NCBI RefSeq assembly: GCF_029873635.1
Contig: NC_080426.1
Coordinates: 55,070,093-55,134,092, forward strand
Source of the DNA: Malania oleifera
Taxonomy: Eukaryota > Streptophyta > Magnoliopsida > Santalales > Ximeniaceae
DNA length: 64,000 bases
Reading direction: 5' to 3'
Below, piece by piece: positions 58,632 through 64,000 of this stretch. Every line of letters begins with the position of its first letter. Position 1 is the first letter of the stretch. Below the pieces are notes generated by a model. The model was not told the origin of the DNA. It ran no database searches and saw only the letters and a list, made by a program, of their open reading frames with translations. A program made the translations under genes and the position numbers.

Positions 58632-61600
58632 TGTAGGCACCCCAATTTTAATCAGGCACTCCTAAGAAGACCTGGCAAGATTGAACTAACCTTAAGTCTA
58701 ATCAAATCCTAGTCATTCTATTTTGAATTGGAGTCCCGATTTATTTTCAATTGAGTCTTTTTCAAAATCCGAGTACCGTGTTAGAGTCTCAGTTGTTCCA
58801 AAATAGGGTCTTTCTAATTCAAGTTTGAGTCCCAATATTCTAGGAAAAATTTTAAGTCCTTTTAATTTTTATTCGAGTTTTAGCAGATGTCCTGTAATTT
58901 CAAAATTTATCTCTTTTATTAGGTCAATTTTTTGTGAAATAAGTCTTATGTTTTCAAAAATTAAGTCATTTTAGTTTTAACCTTAAAATTGAATTCTTCT
59001 AACCCTTTAAGTTCCCTAAATTGAGCCCTTCTATCCTTTTCATTTTGGAAACTGAGTTTCTTAATTTCAAATTTGAGTCTTAAAATCCCAAAAATTGAGT
59101 CCTTAAACTAAGGCTCTCTAACTTTAGTTAATTAGTTTCTTTTATTAGGTTTTCAAAAATTGAGTCATCATAATTAAGTTCTTCAAACTTCCAGCCAAAT
59201 CCTTTTAAGTTTCAAACTTTAGTCCTTTTATTTTGAAAAATCGAGCCTTTCAATTCTTAATTCGAGTCCTAGAATTTTTAATTAAGTTTGTCTAATTCTT
59301 GATTAAGCCTTTTAGTTTTTAATTTGAGTCTGGAAACCCATTTTCAAATTGAGCCTTTACAATTTCAGAACCGGGTATTTGTTTAAGTCTTAAGGTCATA
59401 TTTTAATTACCGGGTATCCTTTGGGGTTCCTTGGGTCAAATTTGGTCTATGGGAATTTTGTTCTTGGTGAAAATTGAATCGTACAACTTGTAGGCACATT
59501 TTATTAAAAATAAGAGAAGCACGTGCCCCAAGTGTAGTGCGGATACATGCAGGAAATAACATACAGGGAGATAAAACTAGAAAATATAAAGAAAAGAGAA
59601 GTGCAAAGTGATGTTGCAGAAATAAAAAACACGAGGGTACATCCAATACAAGGAAATAAAAGAATACTACATATAGGGAAATAAAAAGGAAAGGTTATAG
59701 TACAAACAAATGTTGCAGTACAAGGGCGTGGGGGGTACATCAGAATATAGCAAACACATGCGCAACGCGTAAGCCCTCCACTCCTAGACTAGCAACTAGA
59801 CCTCCCCTTTCACCTGCACACAAAAGAGTAGTGGAATCAGTTGGTTAGCTGAAAATTCAGAAAATAAAATGGAAAGGCAAAGAAATAAATTCATATGTGC
59901 ATAGAATAAGAAATATTCCCTACCAGGCTTGTTAGAGGGGAATTCTATTAGAGGGGGAAATCTGGCGCCAAATTGAACCCCCAGACTCCCTATAAATAGG
60001 GAGTTCTCGCACTGTGAATGGACACAATAGGAGCAATAGAGAAACTCTGTGGAAATTGAGGGGAAAAGAGGACAGGAAAGAGGGCAGTAGAGAAACTCTG
60101 TGGAAATTGAGAAGAGAAACAAGAAGGAAGCATTAGAGAAATCCTGTAGAAATTGAGAGAAAAATAGAGAAAAGACAAGAAAGCAAGGGAAGCCCTGCAA
60201 AAATTGAGAGAAGAGAAAATTAGAGAAGAGAAGATTTTGCAGAAAATAGAGAAAAAAAATCAGAGGGGCAGAGAAGTTCTAGAGAGAAAACTAGAAATAA
60301 GAGAAAGCTCTGTAAAATTCAGAGCATAGAGCAATAATTCGAATTCAACACAAGGCAAAATTCAAAGCACAGAGCAGCAATTCAAATTCAGAGCACCAAG
60401 CAACATTCAGTAACAGAAGCAGCGGGTAACATTCAGAAACAAAAGTAGCAGAATACCCAGATTTCCAGAGCAAACACACTCAGACAAATAAGAAGACTGG
60501 AGGAGTGAGAGGCTTCAGGTAAATCCCGTCTCTTTTCCCTAATTAAAAAATGTGAAATATGCTATATGTGAACTATGAGTGCAGCTACGCTCCCTTCCCT
60601 GAGTCTCAGGTTCTAACCTGAACCCCGAATATGAATTCAGGTTCAAACATGTTTTAAGAAACCAGACCTGAGCCTCGAATTGAAACCCGGTCCCGGACCC
60701 TAGGTTTGGACTTCCCTCAACTCTTTCTTTTAAAAAAACCCAAGCCCATTTCCTTCTTAAATAAACTCGAAGCTCATTTTGAAATTTTAACCCTTAGCCC
60801 ATTTTCAAAGTTAACCCAAGGCCCAACTGTTTTTAGAAAAAAAAAAAACACCCTAAAGCCCACTTTTAAAAAGTTAACCTGAGGCCCAACATTTTTTTCT
60901 TTTTAACCTCAAAACCCATTTCTTAAAACACGAGGCCCAATCTTTTTAACTACAAAACCCAACTTCTTTTAAAACCCAAGGCCACTCGAAGCCCATTTTA
61001 AAATTTTAACCTGAAGCCCAAAAAAATCAAGCCCAATACCCAGCCCTTTTTCAACTTTAACCCCCGAAGCCCATTTCTAAAATACCAACCGAGGCCCAAT
61101 TCAAGAAAACACACATCACAAGCCCACTCGGGCTCACTCGAGGTCAGACAACTCACCAGATTGACTCTTGCTAGTCAACCCTGGTGTCACTCGCTTAGAG
61201 ATGAGTTGACTCGTCTCCCACCTTCAACCTCACTGTACTGACTAGAAACCCTAACCCTGCAACTTGAAACCCGAACCAACAACATTCACAAATTCCACAC
61301 ATACATATCAGATTTCAAAACAAGAATCACACACCAAAAAAAAAACATAAAACAAAACAAGACAAAAAGAAAGAGTCTTATCTTTCGGGTAGCTTTGAAA
61401 GAACATTCTCATCGAGTCCTAGCTCGCTCATCTGAAATACCCCTTGGGTGCATGTCGTCAACCACTTTGACAAAAACTGAAGTTTTTGCTTAGTGTACAG
61501 AGAAAAGATTGCATGGGAGAGTCTTAGAGAGCTACAGAGACAGGGAGAAAAGGGTTCATGGGTCTCTGGGTGATCGAACAACAGAGCATTCGAGAGAGGT

Positions 61601-62188
61601 TTTTAGGAGGAAGCAAGGGATCTAGGGCTTCGATAGGTAGCTTGCAGAGAGGAAGGAAACCCTAGGGCTTCGATAGGTAGCTTGCAGAGAGGAAGGAAAC
61701 CCTAGGGTTTCGATAAGGAACTTGTAGAAAGAAAGGAGAGCGTTTGAAGAAACAGAAGGAGGAGATTAGGGTTTTTGATCTGCAAAGAGAGAAGAAAGAG
61801 AGAGGTCATCCACTCGCAAAGTGCCACATGCCCTGGCTTTTAGCCGGAAGGCCCTGACCAGGCCTAAAACTGGTTGACCACCACCCTTTGACAAGTTCTA
61901 AAAAATATTTCAAGATTAGAACATTTTTTTTTTGTACTTGAAAAAAATCATAAAAATTAGAAGAAAGCCACAAAAATCCTAAAAAAACATTTCTAAGTTA
62001 GAAAATTGTCTTTTGTACTCGGAGAAATCATAAAATTGTTTTTAGAAAACTACATAAAATTCAGAAAGCTCTAGAGAAAATTATAAAAAATATTTTTTGG
62101 GACTTTATTTTCTTTATTTTTCTTTAATTGCCCTTTTTTTTATTTCAAACTTTGGGGAAAAATATATATATAAAAAACTTATTATAAA

Positions 62189-62233
<45 letters not shown>

Positions 62234-62780
62234 GCTTTTGAGGTTGGAAATTCATCTTTGCAAAATTTTCATCCCTCAAATGATTTTCAAAAACCTCAGG
62301 GAATATTATTTTCATACTTAGAAAACATCCTACAAAATTTCAAAAAGTTGGGAGTTTATTTTGTACCATATTTTCTCGATTTTCCATCCCTATGATTTTA
62401 AAGGAAGGCATGAGCTCTTCAAAGTACGGTATGCCCCAGTTCTGAGGGAATACTTATATAATATTTACATTGTGCATTTCTTTACAATTTTTGAAAGGGA
62501 TTAATTTCAAAGGCTTATTAAATTTAATTTGTAAGATAATTTTCTATTAATTAAGTACCGTTTGTAGAACGGGCATGTAGGAGGTGCTAATACCTTTCCC
62601 TCGCGTAACCAAACCCCTGATCTTTGTTTTGGTAACGGAGACCGATCTACCCTTAATTGGGTAGTAATCAAGTGTTCTAACCACACTTCAAAAGGTTAGT
62701 GGCAACTCCATTACACCATATTTTTTCACGAAAAAATATTAAAACCACCTTGTCCAGTTCACCCTGGGAACGTCGCGACA
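58632..62780 (+). mobile_element. solo gypsy LTR, Tat/Ogre-like, 4,149 bp
   Basis: Starts TGTAGGCACCCC and ends CGTCGCGACA, flanked by AGGGT at 58,627-58,631 and 62,781-62,785, a perfect target-site duplication. The TATA box CCCTATAAATAGGG is near 59,988-60,001. The end region has GTAGGAGGTGCTAATACC (62,577) and GTGGCAACTCCA (62,699), motifs I associate with Tat/Ogre LTR ends. Internal degenerate repeats are AATTGAGTCCTT-like units (58,740-59,350) and AAGCCCATTTT-like units (60,740-61,090). A 40-bp triplicate lies at 61,622-61,741. Reading frames within are not genes. No internal coding region remains. Confidence 0.85.
61622..61741. repeat. 40-bp tandem repeat, three units
   Basis: Units start at 61,622, 61,662 and 61,702 with CTAGGGCTTCGATAGG. 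The first two are identical over 40 bp and the third is diverged. It lies inside the solo LTR. Confidence 0.88.
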
Positions 62781-62785
62781 AGGGT

Positions 62786-63445
62786 TATTATGTGAGCATT
62801 AGGGAAAACAACACTATTAATCATCCCACCCAGAAGTATATAGAGTCAAAGGCGGGGTGAATGGACTCTTTTCGCGTATTTTAATTTTATCCACAAAATA
62901 AAACTCTTGATAAGATTCAAGCAATTATATCATAATAAATCAAGTGTAAATCATGCACAAGACAAGTAAAATAAAGAGAAGGGTGGAGAAAGAACAACAT
63001 TGGTATTTTTTCGTGGTTTGGCACCAAGCCTACATCCACGTGTTAGCACCAAGTCAAGGATTCCACAATCCACTATAATCTCCTTCACTGATGGAGAAAG
63101 CCTTACAACTCGAGAACAAATCCCTACACTCGGGAACAAATCCCTACCACCCTCACAAAGATCTTCAAGGATCACCAAGATACCTTGCATGTTTGGTTCA
63201 CCAAGAACCTTTACCAAATGGTTCACAAAGAAACTTACAAAGAGATGGATAATACAAGACAAAGGTCCTAAAATGAGCTAATATCAATTACAAACCAATC
63301 TCACACTACTCTCTCAAGGAATGATTCAAACAAGATAAATGAACAAGAGAGATTGAGCACTAGCTTGTGGTTGAATAACTACAATGCAAGGTGCTAGGTT
63401 TTGTGTTGAAAAGATGTTTATGACCCAACTTGTGTAAAATAAATC
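62786..63445 (-). repeat. copia LTR fragment (antisense), truncated by a new LTR
   Basis: From about 62,840 the sequence parallels the U5 half of antisense copia LTRs: GGGGTGAATGG, the conserved island (antisense AAGCCTACATCC, about 63,005-63,044), then the frame at 63,000-63,281 that is typical of this LTR part. It stops abruptly at 63,445 where a family-B LTR starts. 62,786-62,840 is the continuation of the fragment at 58,361-58,631. Confidence 0.55.
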
Positions 63446-64000
63446 TGTTGACCTTATATGTCATATCCCGTTTTGATTATAATAAATACCTTGGTATTTA
63501 ATGTTTGCCGAGTTTGTGTGTAGGATCATTCTTGCATGTATTGGCAAAATCATATGGCGTCGTATGGAGTGAAGGGAAATAAAGACCCAAAATGTTTAAC
63601 ACTTGTATTTTATATTCATTTTTATTCAGGTATGTAATATTTATTAAGCCAAGGTTTGTAATAATTGATGCATATCATGCATATAGGAACCATAAGCTCA
63701 AAAAGGCCTTAGAAAAGACCCTAGGTCCTTACACTTGCACTTAGGAAAGTCCCCATTATCATATATGTTGTCAGGGGAAATCAATTTTCAAAAACAAGAC
63801 TTAGGTGTTAAAATATTAAAGATTTGGGTGACCAAACCTTGGTGTTGAAAATGCCTTGGTCGACCGAACATAGGAAAAGTTAGAATGTTGACTTGACTTC
63901 GGGCATCTGAACTGAAATGTACTTAGTGTTCATAGTCAACCAAACTCCTATTAAGGACTTTTCCAACAACTCAAGTGCCCGAACATTTACGTTCAAAATA
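63446..64000 (+). mobile_element. copia B-family LTR, 5' part, runs off the window
   Basis: TGTTGACCTTATATGTCATATCCCG parallels the start of the copia B LTRs in 18 of the first 20 or so bases, and similarity continues along the segment. U3 palindromes (for example TTTGGGTGACCAAAC and CTTGGTCGACCGAAC) appear from about 63,823, 377 bp from the LTR start, the same offset as in copia B. Whether this is a solo LTR or a full element cannot be told here. Confidence 0.8.

Overview
The window looks like nuclear DNA of a flowering plant, most likely a eudicot. It is AT-rich, dominated by nested long-terminal-repeat (LTR) retrotransposons, and carries one intact host gene: a three-exon PYL8/PYL9-type abscisic acid (ABA) receptor on the minus strand at 47,962-50,197. 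I see no organellar, bacterial or viral genes. Every other long reading frame is transposon-derived, antisense to a transposon, or made of microsatellite.

Layout. 1-14,070: two head-to-tail copies of one Ty1/copia element (family A, minus strand) joined through an LTR that contains a 100-N gap. The sequence right of the gap is insertion-rich noise that fades by about 10.5 kb, so this part is at least partly an assembly artefact. 14,071-14,901: microsatellites and an old LTR scrap. 14,902-26,513: a decayed Ty3/gypsy chromovirus (Tekay/Del-like) with a foreign 2.1-kb solo LTR inside its 5' LTR. About 26,548-37,925: a large inverted repeat whose left arm is split by a near-complete copia element (family B, 26,642-35,386, TSD ACCAT). 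About 38,000-45,556: a 643-bp tandem repeat and a CACTA-like transposon end, interrupted by a solo copia LTR (which itself holds a Cassandra TRIM with 5S rRNA-derived sequence) and a solo gypsy LTR. 45,587-47,165: a copia LTR remnant. 47,962-50,267: the ABA receptor gene and its TATA box. 50,813-54,976: an internally deleted copia element holding a solo gypsy LTR. 55,268-55,476: a tRNA-type SINE with an 18-bp TSD. 58,632-62,780: a 4.1-kb solo Tat/Ogre-like LTR. 62,820-64,000: a copia LTR fragment cut by a fresh family-B LTR running off the window.

How it fits together. Nesting depth reaches three, and most insertions can be ordered from their target-site duplications. Five solo LTRs with recognisable TSDs point to frequent LTR-LTR recombination. 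Many stop codons in the elements look like C-to-T changes, as expected of methylated, silenced copies.

The most unusual signal is shared by unrelated LTRs. Upstream of the TATA box (U3), copia families A and B, a third copia solo LTR and the Tekay-like gypsy LTR each carry about 8-12 short imperfect palindromes of the form TTC-N6/8-GAA. These are repeatedly spaced 20-22 bp apart, two DNA helical turns, but with a different core in each family.
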